From JAWMQL01 sp033283165 (GTDB lineage Bacteria; Pseudomonadota; Gammaproteobacteria; Pseudomonadales; Halieaceae): 64,000 nt of DNA. Positions 42,320-52,600 of this stretch are shown here, one piece after another. The stretch is from positions 124,001 through 188,000 of the forward strand of contig JAWMQL010000004.1 in the NCBI GenBank assembly GCA_033283165.1. Reading direction: 5' to 3'. Below the pieces are notes generated by a model that saw only the letters and a program-made list of their open reading frames with translations, was not told where the DNA came from and ran no database searches. A program made the translations under genes and the position numbers. The first letter of the stretch is position 1; every line of letters begins with the position of its first letter.

Positions 42320-42320
42320 T

Positions 42321-42369
42321 TGTCACCCCGGCGGTGGTATATCGTCACCCCGGCCTGCGCCGGGATGAC
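42321..42369. repeat. Hairpin repeat (same family as 18087 and 30868)
   Basis: A hairpin with arms GTCACCCCGGC and GCCGGGATGAC (one G-T pair) around CTGC lies at 42344-42369, preceded by a half copy at 42321-42332. It separates the lyase-like gene from hyuA. It has the same core as the clusters at 30868 and 18087 and might tune transcription into hyuAB. Confidence 0.8.
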
Positions 42370-42391
42370 AGGTTAACGAAAGGAGATAACA

Positions 42392-44452
42392 ATGAGCTAT
42401 CGCTTGGGAGTGGATGTCGGCGGCACGTTTACCGACCTCCTGTTGATCAACGAGGAGAGCGGCGAGACCCATACCGCCAAAGTGCCCTCCACACCGGAGG
42501 ATTCCTCGGTCGGCGTGCTGAACGGCATTGCGCGAATCTGTGACGAGTCGGGGGTCAACCCGGCGGCGGTTACCCGGGTAATGCACGGCACCACCGTGGC
42601 CACCAACGCGGTGTTGACCGGTCGCGGTGCGCGGGTGGGCCTGGTGACCACCGAGGGCTACGAGCAGACCCTGCAGGTGGCCCGCTCCTTCTGCCCCGGC
42701 GGTCTGGGAGGCTGGGTGACCTTCAACAAGAAACCCCTGCTGGCGCCCCTCGAACTGACCATCGGCGCCAGCGAGCGGGTCGGCGCCAACGGCGAGGTGA
42801 TCAGGGAGCTGGACGAGGCAAAACTGCGCGCCGACCTGGAGCGCCTGCATGCCCGCGGCGGCATCGAGGCCCTGACCATCTGTTTCATCAACGCCTATAT
42901 CAACGGCGACCACGAACGGCGCGCCGCGGCCATCGCCCGCGAGGTGTTCGGCGAGGTGCCGATATCGGTATCCAGCGACGTGGTGCCGGAAATGCAGGAG
43001 TACGAGCGCACCGAGACCACTGTGGTGAATTCCTATGTGCGCCCGGAAGTCTCCAAGTACGTGCGCAATCTGCAGGCCTCCCTGGCCGACAAGCTTGGCA
43101 GCAAGACCCAGCTGTCCATCCTGCGCTCGGATGGCGGCCTCGCCTCGGGCCGCGCCGCCGCCGAGTCGCCGGTCAACCTGCTGATGTCCGGTCCGGCCGG
43201 GGGGGTCGCGGGGGCCATGTATTTCTGCAGCCGGGCCGGGTTCGACAATATCCTGACTTTTGACATGGGCGGCACCTCCACCGACGTGGCCCTGATCCAG
43301 AACGGTCGCGCCCGGGTGCGGCGCGAGACCTATGTCGGTGACGTGAAAGTGCGGGCCCCCTCGGTCGACGTGCGCACCGTCGGCGCCGGCGGCGGTTCTA
43401 TCGCCTTCGTACCCGAGCTGACCCGCGCCCTGCGGGTTGGGCCGGAGTCCGCCGGCGCGGTACCGGGGCCAGCCTGTTACATGAAGGGCGGCGAGGAACC
43501 CACGGTCTGCGACGCCAACGTGGTGCTGGGCTACCTGCCTTCAGACGTGCAACTGGGCGGCGCCATGGAGATCAATCGCGACGCGGCGGTGGCAGCGGTA
43601 CAGGAGACCGCGGACGCCATGGGCATCTCCCTGGAGGACGCCGCCGAGGGCATCATCAAGGTGGTAAACGAGTCCATGTTCGGGGCCCTGCGACTGGTGT
43701 CGGTGGAGCAGGGCTACGACCCGCGGGACTTCTCCCTGGTGGGCTTCGGCGGTGCCGGCCCGCTGCATGCCAATGCCCTGGGGATCCTGACCAATGCCTG
43801 GCCGGTCATCATTCCGCCCGGCCCCGGCGTCCTCTGCGCCTATGGCGACGCGACCACCCAGGTCCAGGACGAGGCGACCCGGACCTACATCACCATGGCC
43901 GAGGAAATCAGCGCCGAGCAACTGCTGGCAGACCTGCTGGAGTTGCAGCAACGGGCCGGCGAGTCGCTGGTGGCCGACGGCATCCCGACCGGCGACCACG
44001 AGGTGACCTTTCAGGCCGACCTGCGCTATGCCGGCCAGGCCTTTCAGATCACGGTGGAATTCACCGAGTCGGAACTGCGGGAGCAGGGGGTGGCCCGCCT
44101 CACCGATGAATTCGACGACGAACACGAACAGCTGTTTACCTTCAAGCTCGGCGATGGCCACGAGATCCTGATGATTCGCGCGGTGGTCAAGGCGAAAGCC
44201 CGGGCCCTCGCCGAACTCACCATGGGGCAGGCCGGTACCGACCTGGCGGACTGCAAGCTACACGACACCCGGTTCTACTACGAGGGCGAGCATCACGACG
44301 CCGTCATCTACGACCGCACCCGCCTGCACGAGGGCCTGGAGGTGCACGGCCCGGCGATTGTCAGCGAGATGGATTCCACCACTGTGGTGCTGCCCGGTTT
44401 CCGGGCGCGGGTGGACCCGGTGGGCAACCTGTTGATCGAGCCGGCGGCATAA
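42392..44452 (+). CDS. Hydantoinase/oxoprolinase A-type subunit (HyuA-like)
   Basis: This 686-residue subunit belongs to the hydantoinase/5-oxoprolinase/acetone carboxylase family, ATP-dependent ring-opening or carboxylating enzymes. The N-terminal ATP-binding motif is VDVGGTFTDLL, followed by MHGTTVATNAVL and, mid-protein, MSGPAGGVAGAM and FDMGGTSTDVALI. AGGAGATAACA gives a good ribosome site. It is paired with HyuB at 44466. Lactam hydrolysis of a pyrrolinone or oxoproline-like ring is the most interesting possibility here; acetophenone-type carboxylation cannot be excluded. Confidence 0.92.
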   Translation: MSYRLGVDVGGTFTDLLLINEESGETHTAKVPSTPEDSSVGVLNGIARICDESGVNPAAVTRVMHGTTVATNAVLTGRGARVGLVTTEGYEQTLQVARSFCPGGLGGWVTFNKKPLLAPLELTIGASERVGANGEVIRELDEAKLRADLERLHARGGIEALTICFINAYINGDHERRAAAIAREVFGEVPISVSSDVVPEMQEYERTETTVVNSYVRPEVSKYVRNLQASLADKLGSKTQLSILRSDGGLASGRAAAESPVNLLMSGPAGGVAGAMYFCSRAGFDNILTFDMGGTSTDVALIQNGRARVRRETYVGDVKVRAPSVDVRTVGAGGGSIAFVPELTRALRVGPESAGAVPGPACYMKGGEEPTVCDANVVLGYLPSDVQLGGAMEINRDAAVAAVQETADAMGISLEDAAEGIIKVVNESMFGALRLVSVEQGYDPRDFSLVGFGGAGPLHANALGILTNAWPVIIPPGPGVLCAYGDATTQVQDEATRTYITMAEEISAEQLLADLLELQQRAGESLVADGIPTGDHEVTFQADLRYAGQAFQITVEFTESELREQGVARLTDEFDDEHEQLFTFKLGDGHEILMIRAVVKAKARALAELTMGQAGTDLADCKLHDTRFYYEGEHHDAVIYDRTRLHEGLEVHGPAIVSEMDSTTVVLPGFRARVDPVGNLLIEPAA

Positions 44453-44465
44453 GGGAGGGATAACC

Positions 44466-46349
44466 ATGACAGCGAGAATTCTGCAGACCAACAATGAGCC
44501 GCTCCAGACGGTAGAAGTCGAAGGGGTCACCGTCGATATCATCGAGAACGCACTGAAAAACGCCCGGGTGGAAATGGATGCGGTGCTGTTCCGTACCGCC
44601 ATGTCGCCCGGCATCCGGGAGCAGGGTGACTGTTTCCCGATGATCGCCAATGTCGAAGGCAAGATGGTGGTGGGCCAGTTCGGTTCCTTCATCGGGCCGT
44701 TCCTGGAAGTGTTTGATGGCGAGATCGAGGAGGGGGATATCATCCTCACCAATGATCCCTACCTGTGTAACGCGGCGGTGTCGCACCTGCCGGACTGGCT
44801 GGTATTGAAGCCGGTCTTCAAGAACGGCCGCCACATCGCCTGGACCGCGATGTTCGGCCACATGTCGGACAACGGTGGCATGGTGCCCGGCTCGATCCCG
44901 ATCGAGGCCACCACCATATTCCAGGAAGGTATCCGCATTCCGCCGGTGAAGCTGTACAAGAAAGGCGAGCTGCAGGGCGATATCCTGGAGTTGATCCTGC
45001 ACAACGTGCGCACCAGCCAGTGGAACCGCTTCGACCTGAACGCCCTGGTCGCGGCCTGCAATACCGCCGCCAGGCGGGTGCTGGAACTCACCGAGCGTTT
45101 TTCGGACGATATCCTGCACACCACCATGGGCACCATGCTGGAGCGCAACCACGCGGCCATGAAAGCCATCATCAACATGGTGGTGCCGGAAGAGCCGCGC
45201 TACTTCGAGGACTACATCTGCGACGACGGTATGGGGATGGGCCCTTACAAGATTGCCTGCAAGCTATGGCGCGAGGGCGACGTGGCCATCTTCGACTTCG
45301 AGGGCACCGACCCCCAGGCCCAGAGTTCGGTGAACTTCTTCCTCAACGAGGACATGTTCAAGATGTTCTTCGGCTCTTTCACGATCAACGTGGTGGACCC
45401 GCAGATCGTTTTCAATGACGGCTTCTACGACCTGGTGGACGTGCGGATTCCCCAGGGTACCCTCCTCAAGCCCAACTACCCGGCGGCCCTGTCCGGTCGC
45501 ACCCACGCCCTGGGTCGCATATTCGATATCCTCGGCGCCCTGCTGGGCATGGGAGCACCGGAGCAGATGCTCAACGCCGCAGGCTTTTCCGATTCACCCC
45601 ACCTGTTCTACTCCGGTTACGACGACCGCCCGGGGAAAAACGGCGAGTGGTTCCAGCTGTTCCAGATCGGCTTCGGCGGTATCCCGGGTCGACCCGTGGG
45701 CGACGGCCCGGATGGGCATTCCCTGTGGCCGGGCTTCACCAATGTGCCCAATGAGTTCATTGAGTCCTATTTCCCGCTGCGGATAGAGCGCTATGAAACG
45801 ATTCCGGACTCGGGCGGTGCTGGCCTGCACCGCGGCGGCAACGGGCTCAGCGTGGCCTATCGCTTCCTCTGCGATGGTGATATCGGGATTCACGACGAGC
45901 GCTGGCTGACCTACCCCTGGGGCGTGATGGGCGGCGAGACCGGGATGCGCTCAACCAAGCGGCTGGTGCGCGTCGACGGCACGGAGGAGTGGCTGCCTGC
46001 CAAGGTGGAAGGCATCAAGGTGAAGAAGGGCGACCTGCTGTACTTCAACACCTGGGGTGGTGGCGGTTGGGGCGACCCTTACCAGCGCGACCCGGAACTG
46101 GTGCGACAGGATGTGGAGCGCGGCCTGGTCAGTGCGGAGGGCGCGCAGCGCTACGCTGTGGTCATTGCCGCGGATGGCAGCGTCGACAGTGCCGCTACCG
46201 AGTCGCTGCGGGCGGAGCGGGTCGCCGGGCGCGGCGATAATATCCCCCTGTTCAACCTGGGCGGTGAACTGGAAGATATCCGGTCGCGTTGCGAGGCGGA
46301 AACCCACCTGCCGGCGCCCGTGGCCCCCACCTTTACCCGCGCCGGCTGA
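44466..46349 (+). CDS. Hydantoinase B-type subunit (HyuB-like)
   Basis: This is a 627-residue partner of the A subunit at 42392. HyuB/oxoprolinase-B segments include FRTAMSPGIREQGDCFP near residue 40, DIILTNDPYL near 95, and VKKGDLLYFNTWGGGGWGDP near the C-terminus. AAGGGAGGG precedes the ATG by 5 bases. It is the last gene of the operon starting at the GST. Confidence 0.92.
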   Translation: MTARILQTNNEPLQTVEVEGVTVDIIENALKNARVEMDAVLFRTAMSPGIREQGDCFPMIANVEGKMVVGQFGSFIGPFLEVFDGEIEEGDIILTNDPYLCNAAVSHLPDWLVLKPVFKNGRHIAWTAMFGHMSDNGGMVPGSIPIEATTIFQEGIRIPPVKLYKKGELQGDILELILHNVRTSQWNRFDLNALVAACNTAARRVLELTERFSDDILHTTMGTMLERNHAAMKAIINMVVPEEPRYFEDYICDDGMGMGPYKIACKLWREGDVAIFDFEGTDPQAQSSVNFFLNEDMFKMFFGSFTINVVDPQIVFNDGFYDLVDVRIPQGTLLKPNYPAALSGRTHALGRIFDILGALLGMGAPEQMLNAAGFSDSPHLFYSGYDDRPGKNGEWFQLFQIGFGGIPGRPVGDGPDGHSLWPGFTNVPNEFIESYFPLRIERYETIPDSGGAGLHRGGNGLSVAYRFLCDGDIGIHDERWLTYPWGVMGGETGMRSTKRLVRVDGTEEWLPAKVEGIKVKKGDLLYFNTWGGGGWGDPYQRDPELVRQDVERGLVSAEGAQRYAVVIAADGSVDSAATESLRAERVAGRGDNIPLFNLGGELEDIRSRCEAETHLPAPVAPTFTRAG

Positions 46350-46419
46350 TTCCTGGCGGTGGAGTGGGCGCCACTGCTACAGTGGCCACTGTCGTGGTGC
46401 GGTTGCGCAGAGGCTGAAC

Positions 46420-47127
46420 ATGAGTGAACGCGGGCACCTGCTGGTAGTCGACGATGACGCTGAAATCCGCACCCTGCTGGCGGATTTCCTGCGCGAGCAC
46501 GGCTACCGCGTCAGCACCGCCCCCGATGGCCCCGGCATGGACCAGTGTCTCGCGGCGGGGGACATCGACCTGGTCGTCCTCGACCTGATGCTCCCGGGCG
46601 AAGACGGTCTCAGCCTGTGTCGCCGGCTCAGTGGCGAGCGGGGTCTGCCCATCATCATGCTCACCGCCGTCGCCGAGGAAGCCGATCGCATTGTCGGCCT
46701 GGAAATGGGCGCCGATGACTACCTCACCAAGCCCTTCAATCCCCGCGAGTTGCTGGCCCGGATCCGCGCCGTGTTGCGTCGGGCCACGGGCGATGCGGCG
46801 CGAGGCCACATTCTGGCCTTCGAGGGCTGGCGCCTGGATGTATCCCGGCATGAACTGAAGCGCGAGGACGATACCCTGGTGCCGCTCAGCGCCGGGGAGT
46901 ACCGCCTGTTGCAGGTCTTTGTCGAGAGTCCGCAGCAGGTGCTCAGCCGGGACTATCTCCTGGAGCAAACCCACGGTCGGGAGAGCGGCCCCTATGATCG
47001 CAGCGTGGATATCCAGTTGTCCCGCTTGCGGCGAAAGATCGAGCAGGACCCGCGTCAGCCTCGCATCATCAAGACTATACGCGGCGGTGGCTACATGTTT
47101 GCCCCGCCGGTGGTACGCCGCGCATGA
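46420..47127 (+). CDS. OmpR-family response regulator
   Basis: This 235-residue response regulator has an N-terminal receiver domain with VVDDDAEIR, the phosphoacceptor Asp in LVVLDLMLPGEDG near residue 54, and MLTAVAEE; the conserved Lys is in YLTKPFNP. The C-terminal winged helix has YDRSVDIQLSRLRRKIE and IKTIRGGGYMF. The ATG at 46420 is chosen because earlier in-frame codons lie inside hyuB and carry no receiver sequence. It overlaps the sensor kinase by 4 bases. Direct repeats like OmpR/CpxR-type sites occur upstream of the CobN-like operon at 49513. Confidence 0.93.
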   Translation: MSERGHLLVVDDDAEIRTLLADFLREHGYRVSTAPDGPGMDQCLAAGDIDLVVLDLMLPGEDGLSLCRRLSGERGLPIIMLTAVAEEADRIVGLEMGADDYLTKPFNPRELLARIRAVLRRATGDAARGHILAFEGWRLDVSRHELKREDDTLVPLSAGEYRLLQVFVESPQQVLSRDYLLEQTHGRESGPYDRSVDIQLSRLRRKIEQDPRQPRIIKTIRGGGYMFAPPVVRRA

Positions 47128-48320
47128 AGTGGTTCTGGCCGGCCACGCTAGCGGGCCGGGTAGCCCTTTTGCTGGCCGCGGCCTTGATCGGTATCCAGTT
47201 GATTACCCTGCCCTATTTCCTGCGCCAGCGGGCCAATGTGGTCGCCGTCGACAGCGAGTTGTTGTCCCTGGAATTGCGCGACAGGCCGCCGCCGGACAGT
47301 CACGGCGACGACCATGCGGAGCTGGCCCGAAGGCTGTCCGGGCAGTTACAGCGGCAGGTGGCGGTGGCCCACCAGGGGGACAAGACCGAGGTCTGGGTCG
47401 CGCTTGAGCGGGGCAGCTGGTTGCGACTGGCGCTGGATACCCGCACGCCCTCGGCCGGCTGGGTCGTCCACATGACCGCCCAGATCCTGCTGGCGGTGCT
47501 GGTACTGGTGGTGGTCTCGGTGCTGGCCGCACGACAGATTACCCGTTCCGTGCGTCTGTTTGTCTCCGCCGCGGAACGGCTGGGTGTGGACGTCAACTCA
47601 CCGCCCATGCCGGAGGAGGGCAGTAAAGAGTTGCGCCAGGCCGCCCGTGTATTCAACACCATGCAGAGGCGCCTGCAGGATTACGTCAACGACCGCACCC
47701 GCATGCTGGCTGCAATTTCCCACGACCTGCGCACCCTGCTCACCCGCCTGCGCCTGCGGCTGGAATATATCGAAGATCCGGAACAGCGCGGCAGGGCACT
47801 CGCGGACCTGGAGCAGATGGACGCCATGCTCGCCTCGACCCTGAGCTTCGCGCGCGACGATGCGAACCAGGAGCAACCGGTGCGTGTGGATCTGGCCAAG
47901 TTGCTGTATACGCTGGTGGACGACTTTACAGACCTGGGGCACGAGGTCATTTATCGCGGACCCGAGAGTCTCACCGTGGTCGCGCGACCACTGGCGCTGC
48001 AGCGGGCGATCGGCAACGTGCTCGATAATGCGGTGTGCTACGGCGGCCGGGCGTATTTGAGCCTCGACAGCAGTGCCGGCCAGTGTCGAATCTTCGTGGA
48101 GGACGATGGCCCCGGCCTGGACAACGAGCAGCTCGAAGCCATGTTCGAGCCCTTTGTCCGCGGTGACCCGGCCCGCAACCGGGGCACCGGCGGCACCGGC
48201 CTGGGGTTGTCGATCGCCCGCTCCGTGATGCGCTCCCACGGGGGCGACGTGCTACTCGCCAACCGGCCCGAGGGGGGACTTCGGGTTGAGTTGACCCTGG
48301 CCGCGCCCTTCGCTGCCTAG
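47124..48320 (+). CDS. Sensor histidine kinase (EnvZ-like)
   Basis: This is a 398-residue membrane kinase with TM segments near residues 8-28 and 115-135, an HAMP linker, the H-box AAISHDLRTLL, and HATPase motifs: N-box AIGNVLDNAV, VEDDGPGLD and GTGGTGLGLSIA. It is translationally coupled to the response regulator. The short periplasmic loop of about 85 residues has no domain I recognise. The signal is unknown; its neighbours suggest metal or tetrapyrrole stress. Confidence 0.92.
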   Translation: MKWFWPATLAGRVALLLAAALIGIQLITLPYFLRQRANVVAVDSELLSLELRDRPPPDSHGDDHAELARRLSGQLQRQVAVAHQGDKTEVWVALERGSWLRLALDTRTPSAGWVVHMTAQILLAVLVLVVVSVLAARQITRSVRLFVSAAERLGVDVNSPPMPEEGSKELRQAARVFNTMQRRLQDYVNDRTRMLAAISHDLRTLLTRLRLRLEYIEDPEQRGRALADLEQMDAMLASTLSFARDDANQEQPVRVDLAKLLYTLVDDFTDLGHEVIYRGPESLTVVARPLALQRAIGNVLDNAVCYGGRAYLSLDSSAGQCRIFVEDDGPGLDNEQLEAMFEPFVRGDPARNRGTGGTGLGLSIARSVMRSHGGDVLLANRPEGGLRVELTLAAPFAA

Positions 48321-49459
48321 CGGAAAAACACCTCGACCCGCCGCACCGACGGGTGGTGTTCGGCGAGTTCGGTCATGCGCCGGGCCAGCGCATGGGCCGC
48401 CTCCGGCGAGCCGGCGCTGTCCAGGGGGACAACCACGTCCACGTCGATGGCGCCCCGCAGGTAATGGAGATTGAGACGCTCTATGTGCGGCACCTGCGGC
48501 AAGGCCTGCCACAGGGCCAGCAGGTCCCGCTCCAGCTCCGCGCGCTTCGGCAGGTGGAGGGTGCCCTTCACCACCGTGTCGTCCTCGGGATCAATGTGGA
48601 TCAGGACCTCGGATATGTCGTGGTCGCTGTCCAGCAGCAGTGCCCTCACGCGGTCGCCGATGTTGTGCGCTTCCGATACGGTCAGCTGGCTGTCCACCAG
48701 CAGGTGCACTTCCACCAGCACCCGGTGGCCCATGTGCCGGGTGCGGAGGTCGTGGTGCGCCTCGACCCCGTCGACACTCTCCACCAGGCGTTTGATCTCT
48801 GCCAGTTTTTCCTTCTCTACGCCGGTATCCACCAGTTCATGCAGGCCATTCCAGCCGATATCCCAGCCGATCTTGCCGATCAGAACTGCCACCGCCACCG
48901 CCCCCAATGAGTCCAGCATCGGCCAGCCCGCCATGCTGCCCGCCACACCGATCAGGACGATGACCGAGGAGATGGCGTCCGAGCGGTGATGCCACGCGTT
49001 GGCCCGCATCAGGGGAGAACGGGTTTTGTCGGCGGCAGCGATGCTGTACCAGAACATCCACTCGTTGGCCACGATCGAGACAGCGGCCCCGGACAGCGCC
49101 AGCCAGCCCGGTCGCAACAGCGTTTCCGGTGCGGCCAGGCGTTCCACTGCATCCACCACGATACCGGCCGCGACGGCAATCAGCAGCGCCGCCAGCAACA
49201 CGCTGGCCACGGTCTCAAAGCGCGCGTGGCCGTAGGGATGTTTCTCGTCAGCGCCCTCGCTGGCAAAGCGCGCTGCAACCAGCACAGCGGCATCACTCGC
49301 CAGGTCCGACAGGGAGTGAAAGCCGTCCGCGACCAGGGCCTGTGACTGGCCCACAAAACCCAGCACCAGCTTGCCGATACCCAGGGCCAGGTTGAGTGAC
49401 GCGCACACCCAGGTCACGCGACGCTTGATCCGGTACTCTTCCTGCAGCCTGCTCGCCAT
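48317..49459 (-). CDS. Cation diffusion facilitator (CDF) metal transporter
   Basis: This 380-residue CDF protein has six TM segments followed by a cytosolic domain. The TM2 metal site HSLSDL and TM5 site HHRSDA match the zinc/iron/manganese CDF pattern. The C-terminal tail has the ferredoxin-like fold with HIERLNLHYLRG. ATG 49459 has a purine-rich site upstream; a start at 49615 would run into the intergenic region. It is divergent from the CobN-like gene, with the direct repeats between them. It may export metal released by that protein, but zinc homeostasis is the plain alternative. Confidence 0.9.
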   Translation of the reverse strand: MASRLQEEYRIKRRVTWVCASLNLALGIGKLVLGFVGQSQALVADGFHSLSDLASDAAVLVAARFASEGADEKHPYGHARFETVASVLLAALLIAVAAGIVVDAVERLAAPETLLRPGWLALSGAAVSIVANEWMFWYSIAAADKTRSPLMRANAWHHRSDAISSVIVLIGVAGSMAGWPMLDSLGAVAVAVLIGKIGWDIGWNGLHELVDTGVEKEKLAEIKRLVESVDGVEAHHDLRTRHMGHRVLVEVHLLVDSQLTVSEAHNIGDRVRALLLDSDHDISEVLIHIDPEDDTVVKGTLHLPKRAELERDLLALWQALPQVPHIERLNLHYLRGAIDVDVVVPLDSAGSPEAAHALARRMTELAEHHPSVRRVEVFFR

Positions 49460-49512
49460 GGTGTGGTTTTCCTGTCCTCCCCTGCCCGCTGTTGCCCGGC
49501 GGGCGTAGGCCC

Positions 49513-49532
49513 GTTTGTTACAGTTTGTTACA
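49513..49532. promoter_or_regulatory. Tandem 10-base direct repeat, OmpR/CpxR-like site
   Basis: GTTTGTTACA occurs twice in tandem. On the complement this reads GTAAC-N5-GTAAC, the 10-base-period direct-repeat layout used by OmpR-family regulators such as CpxR. It lies between the CDF gene and the CobN-like operon, about 80 bases before the latter, and next to an OmpR-type two-component system. Regulation by that system is a hypothesis. Confidence 0.4.
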
Positions 49533-49613
49533 AAACCCTGCCGATCTGACATCCCGATGATACAGAGCCTCCCTACAATATGGCATTGTCCCAAGTCAGT
49601 CAGGCGTGTATCC

Positions 49614-52600
49614 ATGACCCTTTCCCGCAGGAAGATACTTGTCGCCGTGAGCCTGTTGGCGGTATGTGTGGCCCTGCTCGGAGCTTACAGCAAGTGGGCC
49701 TCGCCCACCCGGGTGGCACTGGTGAACTACGAGGATTTCCAGGTGGCCCGGCTGTTCAAGGCCAACCAGAATCCGTTCATTCGGGTGGAGACCGTGCCGT
49801 TGGAGGAACTGGAAAAGGTCTCTTCCTACGACCTGGTGCTGTTGTTCGGCCGCGGGCTGAACCTGGAGCCCCCCCAGTTCGAATTTCTGAAATCCGAGGG
49901 CATCAAGGGACTGAAGATGTTCATGGAGGGAGCCACCAACCCGAACCTCGACGTCACCAACCTGCGCGGTCGCGACCTGGACTTCATTGGTGATTACCTG
50001 CAGTACGGCGGCACGGCCAACTATCGCTCGCTGCTCAACTATGCGCGGGCGGTGTTTGACGACAAGCGCCTGTTGGTGGACCCGGTCAGGGACCCCATTC
50101 CCGTGTCCCGGGACCTGGTCTTCTACCTCGATGAGGAAGCCCTGTTCGAGACGGTAGCCGGGTTCGAGCGTTATGCGCTGGCGCAGGGTATCCACAAGAC
50201 GGGGCGGCCCAGGGTGGCGATGGTGACCTCGGTACCGGGCCCCTTCAACTCCAACCGCGATCATGTGGACGGCCTGATCAGATCCCTGGCGGACAAGGGT
50301 CTGAATGTCTACCCGATCGCCGCCCTGAACAAACGGCTGGCTTTCCTGCGCGACATCGATCCCGCGGCGGTAGTGTTCATGCCCCACGGCCGTATCACCC
50401 TGAACGAGGCGGATGAGGCCATCGACTGGTTGCACCAGAAGAATATCCCGATCTTCGGGCCCATCTCGGTATTCCAGAATCACGACGAGTGGCTGCAGGA
50501 TCAGCAGGGCATGATGGGCGCGCTGGTTACCATGTCCATCGTATTGCCCGAGTTCGACGGCGCGGTTGCGCCCTACGCCATCGCTGCCAAGTACGCGGAC
50601 GAGTACGGCTACCAGATTTTCAAGCCGATTCCGGAGCGGATGGAAAAGTTCACCACCATGGTGCGCAAGTGGATCAATCTCAAGTCGCTGCCCAATACCA
50701 ACAAGAAGCTGGCGATCTACTACTACAAGGGACCGGGCAAGAACGCCATGACCGCCGGCGGGCTGGAGGTGGCCGACTCCCTGTACAACACCCTGCAGGC
50801 GCTGCGACTGGCGGGCTTTACCGTGGATGGCCTGCCGGACAGTGCGGAGGGTTTCAAAGCGCTCATACAGCGCCAGGGGCCGGTACTGGGGCCGTACGCA
50901 GCGGGTGACATGGCACAGTTTTTCGAGCAGGGCGACCCGGCCCTGGTATCCGCCGGCGAATTCGATCGCTGGTGCGCCGAGGAGTTGAACCCCGCCATGT
51001 GCGAGGCAGTGACGGAGCGCTATGGCCGCACCCCGGGCAGCTACATGACCACCGTGCGCGAGGGACGCGAATACGTTGGCGTGGCGCGGGTGGAACTGGG
51101 CAATGTGGTGCTGTTGCCACAGCCCCTTCCCGGTATTGGTGACAATACCTTTGCCCTGATACACGGCACCCGGGAGGCGCCGCCGCACCCCTATGTGGCC
51201 TCATACCTGTGGACCCGCAAGGTGTTCCAGCCCGACGCGATCATGCATTTCGGTACGCATGGCTCGCTGGAATTCACACCCTGGAAACAGGTGGCCCTGT
51301 CGGACTACGACTGGTCGGATGCCCTGATAGGCGGCCTCCCGCATTTCTATATATACACCATCAACAATGTCGGCGAGGCCATTATTGCCAAGCGCCGTTC
51401 CTATACCACCATCGTCTCCCATCTGACGCCGCCGTTCATGGAGAGCGGTGTGCACAACGAGATGAAGGAACTGTCGGACAAGCTGTTCAAATACCACCAG
51501 TTGCAGGACGGTCCGGTGAAGGCCAGCTATGCCCGGGGGATCCGCGAAGCCGCGATAGCAATGGGTATCGTAAAGCAGCTGGGCATTGGCTCAGCCGCCG
51601 GCGAGTGGACCGGGGACGACTACTTTGCGCTGTCCAATCACGTGGAGACCTTGTCCCACGAAAAAATCAATGCGGGGCTGTACGTGCTGGACCGGCCCTA
51701 TACCGACGAGCAGCTGGACTCCACCACACGCCTGATTGCGACCGACCCGCTGGCCTACTCCCTGTCCCGGCTGGACCTGATCAAGGGCGCCATCGACCCG
51801 GAAAAGCTGGATGACCGGCCCTGGTTCGACGCCCGGTATCGCCAGCCCGCCCGCCGCTGGGTGGAGCGAATCCTGGCCGGTGACGCGGCGGAGCAGGTGT
51901 TGGCCGAAATTGTCGGCGAGGAAGAGCGCCAGCGGGCGGCACAGTGGTTCCGCGACAACCGGCGCCTGACCGATGGTGAGATCATTGGCGGTTTTGTCGC
52001 CATGGGTTCCATGGATGCTGATCTGGGCGAGGCGGGCCAGGCCGGGGCCGAGGATCTGCGGCGGGCCGAGGACCTGTTGGTCAAAATCATCCCCCACCCG
52101 GAGCGGCTGCAGTTCATTCGCGACCTGGAATCGGAAAAACAGTTCGAGATGTCCTCCAAGTCCCTGGACCCCGAACTGTTCAAACAGGCGCAGACTATCG
52201 CCAGGGCAATCCCCGCGATGGCGGAGGGGCTGCGCATATCGCAACAGGAAGACGTCAACCAGTTGCTGCGGCTGATGCAGAAACCGGCGGTGTACGAGGC
52301 TGTGTTCCGGCTACTGGGGGATCCACAACTGGCGCAGCGGGTCGAGACGGAGCGCGAGGCGGTGGCGGAGCAGCAACGGCGGCGCGCCCTGGCCAGTGAC
52401 AATCTCAAGGTCCTCAGCCTGGCACTCAATGACCTGCAGCGCCCTGGCGCGCTGGCGGCCATGGACCGTGACGCCCTGGCCGGGTTTATCGAAACAATCG
52501 GTTTCTATCGTGACAACGCGGCCCGGCTGGGCGATGCCGGTAGCGGAGAGGCGGCCCTGGCGCTCGCAGCCCTGCTGGCGGTGAGTGACTTCGACGCCCG

